NCBI RefSeq assembly: GCF_004331435.1
Contig: NZ_SJKA01000002.1
Coordinates: 558,001-622,000, forward strand
Origin: Kribbella sindirgiensis
GTDB lineage: Bacteria > Actinomycetota > Actinomycetes > Propionibacteriales > Kribbellaceae
Reading direction: 5' to 3'
Length of the DNA stretch: 64,000 nucleotides
The position numbers were made by a program, and so were the translations under genes. The notes under the pieces were generated by a model. It was not told the DNA's origin and did no database searches. It worked only from the letters and a program-made list of their open reading frames with translations. Of the stretch, positions 1 to 8,299 are shown in pieces (within the stretch, counting starts at the first letter, position 1; every line of letters starts with the position of its first letter).

Positions 1-294
1 ACCGGTCGCGACCAGCTCGACGGAGTGCCTGGTCTCGACGTGCTGGGAGAGCAGCACAATCCCGAGCTCGGGGTGCAGCACCCGAAGTTGGCGGGCCGCC
101 CGGGCACCGTCGTCGGTTCCGTCGGGCGGCATCCGGATGTCGATCACGGCCAGGTCGGGCCGGGTCTCCGCGATCACGGTCAGCAGGCTCGTGGCGTCCG
201 CGGCGAGGCCGGCGATCTCGTGTCCCGCATCGGCCAGCAGCCGCGCCAGCCCTTCCCGGAACAGCGCCGAGTCCTCGCCGATCACGATTCGCAC
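1..294 (-). CDS. Response regulator, NarL/FixJ type, N-terminal part (runs off window)
   Basis: This is the first 98 codons of a two-component response regulator whose remainder lies left of the window. The GTG start at 294 overlaps the end of the upstream histidine kinase by 13 bp, so the pair is translationally coupled. The N-terminus (VRIVIGEDSALFREGL) carries the acidic pocket of a receiver domain. The segment DLAVIDIRMPPDGTDDG holds the likely phospho-acceptor Asp, and the LLSQHVE stretch matches the conserved Ser/Thr strand. A LuxR-type DNA-binding domain would be expected downstream but is not visible here. It is the cognate partner of the adjacent kinase by position. Confidence 0.88.
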   Translation of the reverse strand, partial: MRIVIGEDSALFREGLARLLADAGHEIAGLAADATSLLTVIAETRPDLAVIDIRMPPDGTDDGARAARQLRVLHPELGIVLLSQHVETRHSVELVATG

Positions 295-2186
295 GGCAGC
301 ACCGCCTCGACCGTCGTACCGCGGCCGGCCGGACTCCGCAGCTCCAGCGCACCGCCGACGGCCGCGACCCGATCGAGCAGTCCGCTCAGCCCCGAGCCGG
401 GCCGCGGTACGGCTCCCCCGCACCCGTCGTCCTCGATCCGGACCCGCATCACATCGGCCGACCGCGCCACCCGGACCACGATCGCCGTGGCGTTCGCGTA
501 CTTCGCAGCGTTCGTCACCGCCTCGGCAGCCACGAAGTACGCCGTCGTCGCGAGCTCCTCGGGCAGATCGGCCGGGATCTGCAGCCGGACCGGGATCGGC
601 AGCGATTGGGTGATCGCGCTCAACGCGGCGTGCAGTCCGTCGTCGAGGCTGGTCGGGCGCAGACCGTGGGCGATCTGCCGCAACTCGGCGACTGCGGTCC
701 CGAGCTCGGCGACGCCCTGGTCGAGCAGTCCGTTCACGTCGACCGTCCCGTCGTCCAGGTGCCGCTGAGCCAGCCGTAGCGCCATGCCCAACGCGACCAG
801 CCGTTGCTGCGCGCCGTCGTGCAGGTCCCGCTCCAGCCGCCGCCGCTCCTCGTCACCGGCCTGCACCAACCGCGCGCGACTCGCAGCCACCTCGCGGAGT
901 GCCCCGGCGAGCTCCGCCCGCAGCCGCGTCACCTCCACCAGGCTGGCCGCCGCGGCCGCCACGGCTTTCAGTACGGCGGGAGGCGTCGCCTCGGATGCGA
1001 GTACGCCGATCTGCTCGCCACCCAGCAGCACCGGGACCAGCCGCGGCTCGGCCACCGGAGCGCCGGCGGCGTCGACGAAACCGGACGCTCCGGGGATCAG
1101 CAGGCCGACCCGAAGGGCCGGATCGCGGAGCGCACCCCGCAGCGCGGACTCGAGGTCCTCGGGCTGGGCCTGCTCGGTGTGGATCCGGCGCTGCAGATCC
1201 TCGATCGCCAGCAAAGCGGCACGTCGCGGTGGATAGAGCCGCCGATCGACCGCGCGCTGCAGCCTGCTTCGCAACGGCGCCAGGATCAAAGCGCACACGG
1301 CGGTCGCTGCCGCGGCGACGACAGCCGAGTCACGTCCCAGTACCAGCCCGAGCGAGACGGCCGAGACGGCGTACGTGCCCAGCAGGACGACCATCACGAT
1401 GCTGTAGCTGACCGTGTCGGCCAGCACCCGGTCGACGTCGTACAGGTCGTGCCGGAGCATCGCCACCGCGACAGAGGCCGGCAGGGACACCAAGGTGACG
1501 ATCCCGAAGACGGTCGCCACGATGCCGCTGCGACCCGTGACCAGGATTTCGGCCAGGCACACGAGCGGGTAGACAACGGCGGCAAGCCCTGCGAGAAGCA
1601 GCCACTTCAGCTGCGCACGGACCGTGCCGGTCGAGCCGCGGTACCGGATCGCCGCCGGTACGACCGCGGTCAGGCAGAGCGCCAGGAACCCGAAGAACGC
1701 CACCTCGCTCACCACACCGAGAACTCCGGACAGCGGCACGTTCTGGAGAGCGCCGAGCACCAGCAAGGCTGGGGGAAGCGGTCGCCATCGACGACTCACC
1801 AGGTGACCTGTCGGGAAGTACAGCAGCAGGAAGGCCACCGCGGCCAGCAACCACCATCCGGTCTCCTCGAGCCAGGCGACCACCCGGCTGTCGAGTGGCA
1901 AGCGCCCCGGATCGTGGGCGACGGCGTCGTAGTAGACGTCGCGTGCGGTCAGGAACACGGCGATCGCGCCGATCCAGCCGAGGATCGCCCCGACCGGGTT
2001 GGCCGGCTCACGCCGGGCGACCGCGAGCCCGAGCGCGGCGATCGCGGTCCCGATCGCTGCCAGACCGATGAAGTTCCGCAGCGTGTGCGGGCCGGTGCGG
2101 TACGCGATCAACAGCCAGGAGCTTCCCGCCACGAGCATCAGAACGAGCAGGAAGGTACCGAGCGCGACCCACCGTGGCCACCGCAT
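282..2186 (-). CDS. Membrane sensor histidine kinase, HisKA_3 family
   Basis: A 634-residue sensor kinase. The N-terminal half is a multi-pass membrane domain (about nine hydrophobic segments, starting WVALGTFLLVLMLVAG). A degenerate GAF-like region follows. The HisKA_3 dimerisation domain has the phospho-acceptor motif RRRLERDLHDGAQQRL, with His in HDGAQQR, and the C-terminal HATPase_c domain has AAEAVTNAAKYANA (N box), DDGCGGA and GSGLSGLLDRV (G boxes). The ATG at 2186 is preferred over an upstream frame extension because hydrophobic sequence begins right after it. No strong Shine-Dalgarno (SD) sequence is visible. It probably phosphorylates the overlapping regulator; the stimulus is unknown. 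Confidence 0.9.
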   Translation of the reverse strand: MRWPRWVALGTFLLVLMLVAGSSWLLIAYRTGPHTLRNFIGLAAIGTAIAALGLAVARREPANPVGAILGWIGAIAVFLTARDVYYDAVAHDPGRLPLDSRVVAWLEETGWWLLAAVAFLLLYFPTGHLVSRRWRPLPPALLVLGALQNVPLSGVLGVVSEVAFFGFLALCLTAVVPAAIRYRGSTGTVRAQLKWLLLAGLAAVVYPLVCLAEILVTGRSGIVATVFGIVTLVSLPASVAVAMLRHDLYDVDRVLADTVSYSIVMVVLLGTYAVSAVSLGLVLGRDSAVVAAAATAVCALILAPLRSRLQRAVDRRLYPPRRAALLAIEDLQRRIHTEQAQPEDLESALRGALRDPALRVGLLIPGASGFVDAAGAPVAEPRLVPVLLGGEQIGVLASEATPPAVLKAVAAAAASLVEVTRLRAELAGALREVAASRARLVQAGDEERRRLERDLHDGAQQRLVALGMALRLAQRHLDDGTVDVNGLLDQGVAELGTAVAELRQIAHGLRPTSLDDGLHAALSAITQSLPIPVRLQIPADLPEELATTAYFVAAEAVTNAAKYANATAIVVRVARSADVMRVRIEDDGCGGAVPRPGSGLSGLLDRVAAVGGALELRSPAGRGTTVEAVLPCES

Positions 2187-2323
2187 GTCGTCAGGGTAAG
2201 GCCGGTTTCGGCCGGATGACTCCGAGCCAGCACGGAGAACCTGGTCCGTGCTCCCTGCGATGTGCCGACCGGCCCAGCGGACGTTCTCTGGAGCTGTCCG
2301 AATTACTCGCGGGAGGGGTCCCG

Positions 2324-3013
2324 ATGTCCACCACAACTGTCCGGCCGACCGTCGTACCGGCCGATCCTGTCACTCGCCGGCGCATCGGCGCGATCGGCCT
2401 CGTACTCACCATCAGCAACGTCATCGCGACGCCCGGCGGCGTGCTCTGGCCCGAGCCGTCCGGCGGCGGCGAGACCTACTCGTACGCCGACATTCAGCCA
2501 CTGCGCGACCGCTGGTGGGGCCTGCTGGTCGTCCTGAGCGTCAGCGCGCTCCTCGGCGTGACGGCTCAGGCCTTCCTCACCGGCTACCTCGTCCGCCGGC
2601 GCGGTGCGGCGTGGGCCACGACGGGCGGGATGCTGATCTGGATCGGGATCGCGTTCCAGGCGGTCGGGGTCGGCGGGCTCGCAGCGGCGTACTACTTCAC
2701 CACCGGCGTCGACGCCACGACGGGCGGCGCGGTGATTGGCAACGCCAACGACGACCTGGTGCACCTGTTCGGCCCGATGCTCGCCGGCGCACTGACGGTC
2801 GCAGTCGGAACGGTGGTCCAAGCGATCGGGCTGTGGCGGTCGCACGCCGTACCGCGCTGGGTGCCCGTGCTCGTGCTGTTCATCGTGATCAGCTTCGTGG
2901 TCCCGGGCAACGGGTGGATCGGGCTGACCGTGCAGATTCCGATGGCGGCCGGTGGGATCGCCGTCGCGTACTACGCGTGGCGCCGGGCCGCCGTCGGCAC
3001 CGAGACCGTCTAG
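2324..3013 (+). CDS. Hypothetical four-helix membrane protein
   Basis: A 229-residue integral membrane protein with an SD sequence (GGGAGG) about 7 nt before ATG 2324. I see about six hydrophobic stretches: residues around IGAIGLVLTISNVIA, WWGLLVVLSVSALLGV, MLIWIGIAFQAVGVGGL, LAGALTVAVGTVVQAIGL, WVPVLVLFIVISFVV and IPMAAGGIAVAYYAW. No enzymatic motif is recognised. It is divergent from the histidine kinase, sharing a 137 bp promoter region, so it could be a target of that system. Its stop codon overlaps the stop of prs on the other strand through a CTAG tetranucleotide. Confidence 0.75.
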   Translation: MSTTTVRPTVVPADPVTRRRIGAIGLVLTISNVIATPGGVLWPEPSGGGETYSYADIQPLRDRWWGLLVVLSVSALLGVTAQAFLTGYLVRRRGAAWATTGGMLIWIGIAFQAVGVGGLAAAYYFTTGVDATTGGAVIGNANDDLVHLFGPMLAGALTVAVGTVVQAIGLWRSHAVPRWVPVLVLFIVISFVVPGNGWIGLTVQIPMAAGGIAVAYYAWRRAAVGTETV

Positions 3014-3990
3014 GCGCGGCCGTCGAACAGGCTGGTCACCGAGCCGTCCTCGAAGACCTCGCGGATGGCTCGGCTGATCAGCGGTGCGATCGAGAGTTCG
3101 GTGAGCTTGTCGAAGCGGCGTTCCTCGGCGATCGGCAGCGTGTTCGTGACGATCACCTCGCTGGCCTGGCAGTTCTTCAGCCGGTCCACCGCGGGACCGG
3201 ACAGGATCGCGTGCGTCGCGGCGATCACCACGCCCGCGGCGCCCTCGGCGTACAGCGCGTCGGCGGCCTTGGTGATGGTGCCGGCGGTGTCGATCATGTC
3301 GTCGACCAGGATGCAGACCCGGCCCTTGACCTCACCGACGACCCGGTTCGCGACCGTCTCGTTCGGGCGGTCGATGTCGCGGGTCTTGTGGATGAAGGCC
3401 AGCGGCGCGTTGTTCAGCCGCGCCGACCACTGCTCGGCCACCTTGATCCGGCCGGCGTCCGGCGACACCACGGCCAGTTGCTGGTCGCCGTACTTCTCCC
3501 GGACGTAGTCGGTCAGGATCGGCAGCGCCATCAGGTGGTCCACCGGGCCGTCGAAGAAGCCCTGGATCTGCGAGGTGTGCAGGTCCACGCAGATCAGCCG
3601 GTTGGCGCCGGCGGTCTTGAACAGGTCGGCCATCAGCCGGGCCGAGATCGGCTCCCGGCCGCGGTGCTTCTTGTCCTGCCGCGCGTACCCGTAGAACGGG
3701 AGCACCACCGTGATCCGCTTGGCCGACGCCCGCTTCAGCGCGTCGACCATGATCAGCTGCTCCATGATCCACTCGTTGATCGGCGAGGTGTGGCTCTGGA
3801 TCACGAACGCGTCGCTGCCCCGGACCGACTCCTCGAACCGGACGTAGATCTCGCCGTTGGCGAAGTCGTACGCCTGCGTCGGGACCAGACCGGACCCGAG
3901 TTCGGTGGCCACCTCCTCGGCGAGACCGGGATGCGCCCGGCCGGAGAAAACCATCAGGTTCTTCTCGGTGGTTCGTTTCATCCCGCTCAT
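3010..3990 (-). CDS. prs: Ribose-phosphate pyrophosphokinase (PRPP synthase)
   Basis: A 326-residue PRPP synthase of the usual class I length. It makes phosphoribosyl pyrophosphate from ribose 5-phosphate and ATP for nucleotide, histidine, tryptophan and NAD synthesis in the cytosol. Visible signatures are the N-terminal FSGRAHPGLAEEV, the catalytic-loop segment YGYARQDKKHRGREPISA, the divalent-metal/ribose signature DLHTSQIQGFFDGPVDHL, and the PRPP loop ILVDDMIDTAGTI. The SD sequence GGGAGG precedes ATG 3990. It lies 28 bp after glmU in the same direction, the usual actinobacterial glmU-prs pair, so both are probably cotranscribed. Confidence 0.98.
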   Translation of the reverse strand: MSGMKRTTEKNLMVFSGRAHPGLAEEVATELGSGLVPTQAYDFANGEIYVRFEESVRGSDAFVIQSHTSPINEWIMEQLIMVDALKRASAKRITVVLPFYGYARQDKKHRGREPISARLMADLFKTAGANRLICVDLHTSQIQGFFDGPVDHLMALPILTDYVREKYGDQQLAVVSPDAGRIKVAEQWSARLNNAPLAFIHKTRDIDRPNETVANRVVGEVKGRVCILVDDMIDTAGTITKAADALYAEGAAGVVIAATHAILSGPAVDRLKNCQASEVIVTNTLPIAEERRFDKLTELSIAPLISRAIREVFEDGSVTSLFDGRA

Positions 3991-4018
3991 CGCCCGCGCC
4001 TCCCGTTGGTTCCGCTGC

Positions 4019-5470
4019 TCAGGACTGCTGTTCGTCCGGCTGGTCGGCCAGTGCCGCCTCGGCCGCCGCGGCGGTCTTGGTGCCGGCCCGCTTCCGCGCG
4101 ACCCAGCCCTTGATGTTGCGCTGCCGGCCGCGAGCGACCGCGATCTCGCCCGGGCCGACGTCCTCGGTGAGCGCCGTACCGGCCGCCAGGTAGGCGCCGT
4201 CCGCGATCGTCCGCGGCGCCACGATCACCGAGTTGCTGCCGATGAACGAGTGCTTGCCGACGTGCGTCGGGTGCTTCGCGACCCCGTCGTAGTTGGCGAA
4301 GATCGTGCCGGCGCCGATGTTCGCGCCGTCGCCGATGGTCGCGTCGCCGGCGTACGTCAGGTGCGGGACCTTGGCGCCGTCGCCGATGGTGGAGTTCTTG
4401 GTCTCCACGAAGGTGCCGATCTTGCCCTTCACGCCGAGCTTGGTGCCCGGGCGCAGGTACGCGAACGGGCCGACGCCGGCGCCGTCGCCGATGATCGCGC
4501 TGGAACCGTGGGTGCGGATGATCGTGGCGCCGGCGCCGACCGTGACGTCGGTGAGCGTGGTGTCCGGGCCGATGGTGGCGCCTTCGTCGACCGTGGTCGC
4601 CCCGTGCAGCTGGGTGTTCGGCAGCAGCGTGACGTCGCGGGCGACCTGGACGGTCCGGTCGACCCAGGTGGTGTTCGGGTCGACGATCGTGACGCCCTCA
4701 CGCATCAGGCGGGTGAGGGTACGGCGGTTCAGCTCGGCGCGCAGCGTGGCGAGCTGGACGCGGTCGTTGACGCCCTCGGTCTGCATCTCGTCGTCGGTGA
4801 CGTGCGAACCGACCCGCTTGCCGTCGGTCCGGGCGATGCCGATCACGTCGGTCAGGTAGAGCTCGCCCTGCGCGTTGTCGGTGGTGAGCCGGCTGAGACC
4901 GTCCCGCAGGGTGGCCGCGTCGAACACGTAGATCCCGGCGTTGATCTCGTCGATCGCCCGCTGCTCGGCGGTGGCGTCCTTGTGCTCGACGATCGCCGCG
5001 ACGGTGCCGTCCGGGCCCTGCACGATCCGCCCGTACCCGGTCGGGTCGGGGACTCGCGCGGTCAGGACGGTGACCGCGTTGCCGTGCTTGTCGTGCTCGG
5101 CGATCAGGTCGTGGAGCGTCTCCGCCTCGAGCAGCGGGACGTCGCCGGACGTGACGACCACCGAGCCGTCGAAGTCCTTGGGTACGGCGGTGAGCCCGGC
5201 TCGGACCGCGTCGCCGGTACCCAGCTGCTGCTCCTGGACGGCGGTGCGGGCCTCCGGGTCGACGGCCTTGAGGTGTTCCTCGACCAGTTCGCGGCCGTTG
5301 CCGACCACGACCACGAGGTGTTCGGGGCTGAGCGCCCGGGCGGTGAGCACAGCATGGCCGACGAGACTGCGCCCGCCGATCTCGTGCAACACCTTCGGGG
5401 TCGCCGATTTCATCCGGGTTCCGAGCCCGGCGGCCATGATGACGACCGCCGCGGGGCGATGGGAAGTCAC
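4019..5470 (-). CDS. glmU: Bifunctional UDP-GlcNAc pyrophosphorylase / GlcN-1-P acetyltransferase
   Basis: A 483-residue GlmU that makes UDP-N-acetylglucosamine for peptidoglycan. The N-terminal uridylyltransferase domain shows MAAGLGTRMKSATPKVLHEI (nucleotide-binding loop), and GTGDAV and SGDVPLL follow. The C-terminal half is a left-handed beta helix of hexapeptide repeats (IGDGAKVPHLTYAGDATIG and neighbours), with the acetyl-CoA site near IGSNSVIVAP. The C-terminal tail is long, Lys/Ala-rich and acidic (TKTAAAAEAALADQPDEQQS), as in other actinobacteria. It starts with GTG 5470 behind GAGGAG. prs follows at 28 bp. Confidence 0.98.
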   Translation of the reverse strand: MTSHRPAAVVIMAAGLGTRMKSATPKVLHEIGGRSLVGHAVLTARALSPEHLVVVVGNGRELVEEHLKAVDPEARTAVQEQQLGTGDAVRAGLTAVPKDFDGSVVVTSGDVPLLEAETLHDLIAEHDKHGNAVTVLTARVPDPTGYGRIVQGPDGTVAAIVEHKDATAEQRAIDEINAGIYVFDAATLRDGLSRLTTDNAQGELYLTDVIGIARTDGKRVGSHVTDDEMQTEGVNDRVQLATLRAELNRRTLTRLMREGVTIVDPNTTWVDRTVQVARDVTLLPNTQLHGATTVDEGATIGPDTTLTDVTVGAGATIIRTHGSSAIIGDGAGVGPFAYLRPGTKLGVKGKIGTFVETKNSTIGDGAKVPHLTYAGDATIGDGANIGAGTIFANYDGVAKHPTHVGKHSFIGSNSVIVAPRTIADGAYLAAGTALTEDVGPGEIAVARGRQRNIKGWVARKRAGTKTAAAAEAALADQPDEQQS

Positions 5471-5636
5471 GCGGTCTTCTCCTCGAGTTCCCTGCGAGTT
5501 CTTTCAACAAGTATCAGCACGGGCACCCGAAACAGCGCCCGCGCAAGCCTACTTGCTTCGCGGAGACCCGTTCGCACGGGGACGGCGAGACCGATGTCAC
5601 CCCGGCCGGAACAACAACCGGTCAGGTTGGTGACTC

Positions 5637-6422
5637 TCAGTGATCTTCGTGGTCCGCCTCGCCGCGCTTCCAGTACCCGCGGATGACGGCGTCCGCCTTC
5701 GGCCAGGGGCGGAGCGGACGGAGCGCGTCGGCCTCGCCGGCCGCGAAGAGGAACGTCCGCGGCGGGACCGCGAGCGACAGGACGTGGGTGGCCAGCGAGC
5801 CGCGCGGGATCCAGTGGACCTTCGTGTTGGCGCGGGTGGCCAGCGGGTACGCCGACTCGTCCGGATGGTCGATCTCCACCACGACGTCGGCACTCAGGTG
5901 GCTCGGGGCCTCGTCGAGCCACCGGGCCGCCGCCGGCAGGCCGGTGGGATCGACCGCGAAGACGTAGTGCGGGTGCGTGTACGGGAACGCGCGGCCGCCG
6001 GGCGGACCGGCGATCGCGACCTTGTCCCCCGGGCGCAGCGCCTCGGCCCACGGCGAGGCGAGTCCGCTGTTGTGGACCACGAAGTCGAGGTCGAGATGCG
6101 TCCCGTCGTACCGCCGGACCGTGTAGCTCCGCGTCGGCGGGAACGGCCGGGGCCAGTCGAGCAGTTGACGGTCGTTCGGCACCGGCAGGCGGAGTGTGCC
6201 GTCGGGATCCGGGAACACGATCTTCACGTGGTCGTCGCAGTGGTACGAGTGGAAGCCGGCCAACCCCTCTCCGGTCAGCGTCACTCGCACCATGTGCGCC
6301 GTCAGGTACGTCGTCCGCGCGACGACCGCCGTACGGATGCCGATCGGGTACGGGATCCGCGTCACCCCTGCACCGGCCCGATGATGCGCCTCGACCCGCT
6401 CCCGCGGGTTGTCCCGGTTCAC
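5637..6422 (-). CDS. Siderophore-interacting protein (FAD-dependent ferric reductase)
   Basis: A 261-residue SIP-family flavoprotein of the ViuB type, expected to reduce ferric siderophore in the cytoplasm and release iron. The N-terminal FAD-binding beta barrel has the RSYTVRRYD signature (R-x-Y-T) and the SIP domain contains FAAGEADALRPLR and GYWKRGEADHEDH, typical of the C-terminal end. I chose GTG 6422, which overlaps the stop of the upstream binding-protein gene (GTGA, 4 bp); this implies translational coupling and a single iron-uptake operon under the iron box at 7428. Confidence 0.93.
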   Translation of the reverse strand: MNRDNPRERVEAHHRAGAGVTRIPYPIGIRTAVVARTTYLTAHMVRVTLTGEGLAGFHSYHCDDHVKIVFPDPDGTLRLPVPNDRQLLDWPRPFPPTRSYTVRRYDGTHLDLDFVVHNSGLASPWAEALRPGDKVAIAGPPGGRAFPYTHPHYVFAVDPTGLPAAARWLDEAPSHLSADVVVEIDHPDESAYPLATRANTKVHWIPRGSLATHVLSLAVPPRTFLFAAGEADALRPLRPWPKADAVIRGYWKRGEADHEDH

Positions 6423-7396
6423 TGTGCATCCCGCAGCGGGGCGAGGGCCTCGTCGAGTGCGCCGAGGGTCTGCAGCGCCGTCTCGTACGTCGCCGCCTGC
6501 GTGTACCGCACGCCGATCGCGCGCCCCGCCTTCACTGCCGGCAGGCTCTTCCACAGCGGCGAGTCGAGCACGAACTGCACCGCCGGCCCCACGCTCCCGT
6601 CCGGCTCCAGCGTGTACGTGATCACGTCCGCGTCCTTGAACTCATCGGGCAGCAACTCGATCGACACCTGCTCGGCCACCGCCGCGCTGCCCTCCCCCGG
6701 ATGCTTCGGCTGCCCCGGATACGTGACCCCGATGTCCTGCGCGATGTTCGTCCCCCACGACTTGTCGTACTCGCGCATGAAGCTGCCCTTCGCCACCTGC
6801 CCGTACCCGCCCACGTGCGCGAACTTCTTTCCCCGCAACACCTCGGCGTACTTCGTCTTCAACTCGGCAGCCCGCTGTTCGTACGCCGTCTTCGCCTTGC
6901 CGAAGTCCTCCGCCCGCCCGGCCGCGTCGGACTGCCGTTGCGACAAGGTCCGCCACGCGTCCGGCACCGTCGGACCGATCGCCGCCACCGGCGCGATCGC
7001 CGTCAGCCGCGCCAGGTCGATGTCCTTGAGCACCGGCTGCGGCACCCCGATCACGATCAGGTCCGGCTTCGCCAGCGCGATCTTCTCGTAGTCGGTCTCG
7101 GCGGCCGTCTCCCCGGCGATCTTGGTCAACCCGTCGTACGTCGCCTTGTCCGCGGCCGACATCATCGGCACGCTGCGGGCGAACAACGAGATCCCGACCA
7201 GCGGCGCCCCGGCCTCGATCAGCGCGGGGACGGCGTACCCGGTCGCGACCACCCGCTGCGGGGTCTTCGGGATCGTCACGTCACCGCCGTCGGCGCGGAA
7301 GACCCGCGTCTCGCCGGCCACCGGCCCCGGATCGGACGCACCGCACGCGACCAGCCCGATCGCCAGGAAGACCGCACCCAACGGGCGCAGGAACAT
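6419..7396 (-). CDS. Iron-siderophore ABC transporter substrate-binding lipoprotein
   Basis: A 325-residue FepB/FhuD-type (TroA superfamily) binding protein. The signal peptide ends in a lipobox, LVAC, with lipidation at Cys18. The body has TPQRVVATGYAVPALIEAGAPLVGIS and KIALAKPDLIVIG, the classical periplasmic-binding-protein motif. SD GAGGAGG stands 5 nt before the ATG. It is coupled to the SIP gene. No FecCD permease or ATPase is adjacent, so the importer partners must be encoded elsewhere. Iron-repressed expression is predicted from the IdeR/DmdR-type box about 32 bp upstream of the start. Confidence 0.93.
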   Translation of the reverse strand: MFLRPLGAVFLAIGLVACGASDPGPVAGETRVFRADGGDVTIPKTPQRVVATGYAVPALIEAGAPLVGISLFARSVPMMSAADKATYDGLTKIAGETAAETDYEKIALAKPDLIVIGVPQPVLKDIDLARLTAIAPVAAIGPTVPDAWRTLSQRQSDAAGRAEDFGKAKTAYEQRAAELKTKYAEVLRGKKFAHVGGYGQVAKGSFMREYDKSWGTNIAQDIGVTYPGQPKHPGEGSAAVAEQVSIELLPDEFKDADVITYTLEPDGSVGPAVQFVLDSPLWKSLPAVKAGRAIGVRYTQAATYETALQTLGALDEALAPLRDAQ

Positions 7397-7427
7397 GCCA
7401 ACCTCCTCGTAACCCCAGTCATCGAAG

Positions 7428-7446
7428 TTAGGCTAGCCTTACCTGA
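7428..7446. promoter_or_regulatory. Iron box (IdeR/DmdR1-type operator)
   Basis: The 19 bp sequence TTAGGCTAGCCTTACCTGA matches the actinobacterial iron-box consensus TTAGGTTAGSCTAACCTAA at 16 of 19 positions, by my own alignment to the consensus as I remember it. It sits between the divergent siderophore-binding-protein gene and the AraC regulator gene, so it could control both. Repression by an iron-loaded DtxR-family protein is the expected mode. Confidence 0.85.
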
Positions 7447-7495
7447 TACTGGCTGATAGCGCGCCGAGGACAGCGGATGTCGCGAGGAGGACACC

Positions 7496-8299
7496 TTGAG
7501 CCTGGTCACCGCGCGCGGCGCGGACCCCGACAACTGCGACGAGTTCGGCTACGGCATCGGCACTCCGGGCGGGATCCTGGTCCTGCGGTACGGCGCCGCG
7601 ACGACGCTGGAGTTCGGCGGGATCCGGCAGGACTGGCTGCACCAGCTGTACTGGTCACCGGACGGGCTGATGGCAGTCTCGTACCAGGGCAACACCGAGT
7701 TCGTCGGCGCCGGCGAGGCGATCTGGGCGCAGCGGGCGGTCAGTCACTCGGTCCAGGCGAAACCCACCTCGATCCGGCCGACCCGTCACACGGTCTACCG
7801 GGTGTGCCTGCGGGAGGATCCGCCCGGGCTGGCCGGGTTGCGGATCGGGACGGCCCGCGTACCGGCGGAGGTGGCCGCCGCGATCCAAGGGCTCGCGGTG
7901 CGCGGGCTGCCCGAGCAGGACGGGCTGCGGCTGCGCGCTTCGGTGATGCACGGGCTCGCATCGCTCCGGGATCTGACCGAGCCGGCCGGCGACGGCAGCG
8001 GATTCGCGTTGCGGGTCGCGCGAGCCCTCACGAACGAGCCGGCCGACCCGACCAGTCTGGACGAATGGGCAGGCCGGCTGCATGTGAGTGCGAAAACGCT
8101 GCAACGGGACTTCCAGCGACAGTTCGGTCAGTCGTTCAGCACGTGGCGGGCGAGCCTCCGGTTGCGGGCGTCGCTGATCCTGCTCGACGCCTACCCGGTG
8201 TCGGAGGTCGCCCACCGGGTCGGCTACTCGAGCGCGTCGGCGTACATCGCGGCGTTCCGTCGTACCTTCGGCCGTACGCCGGGGCAGGTCAGCGACTGA
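7496..8299 (+). CDS. AraC-family transcriptional regulator
   Basis: A 267-residue regulator starting at TTG 7496 behind GCGAGGAGG. The N-terminal region (TPGGILVLRYGAATTLEFGG) resembles a cupin-like sensor. The C-terminal 100 residues are two helix-turn-helix units: DEWAGRLHVSAKTLQRDFQRQ, then VSEVAHRVGYSSASAYIAAF followed by RRTFGRTPGQ, the AraC signature. It is divergent from the iron-siderophore operon across the iron box, which suggests that it senses iron limitation or a siderophore and activates that operon. Its 3' end overlaps the convergent propeller gene by 11 bp. Confidence 0.93.
   Translation: MSLVTARGADPDNCDEFGYGIGTPGGILVLRYGAATTLEFGGIRQDWLHQLYWSPDGLMAVSYQGNTEFVGAGEAIWAQRAVSHSVQAKPTSIRPTRHTVYRVCLREDPPGLAGLRIGTARVPAEVAAAIQGLAVRGLPEQDGLRLRASVMHGLASLRDLTEPAGDGSGFALRVARALTNEPADPTSLDEWAGRLHVSAKTLQRDFQRQFGQSFSTWRASLRLRASLILLDAYPVSEVAHRVGYSSASAYIAAFRRTFGRTPGQVSD

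Noticed and set aside
5471..5636. A tRNA next to glmU
   Set aside because: Some actinobacteria have tRNA-Gln beside glmU, but no cloverleaf can be folded in this 166 bp. The tRNA-Gln of this window is at 18971.
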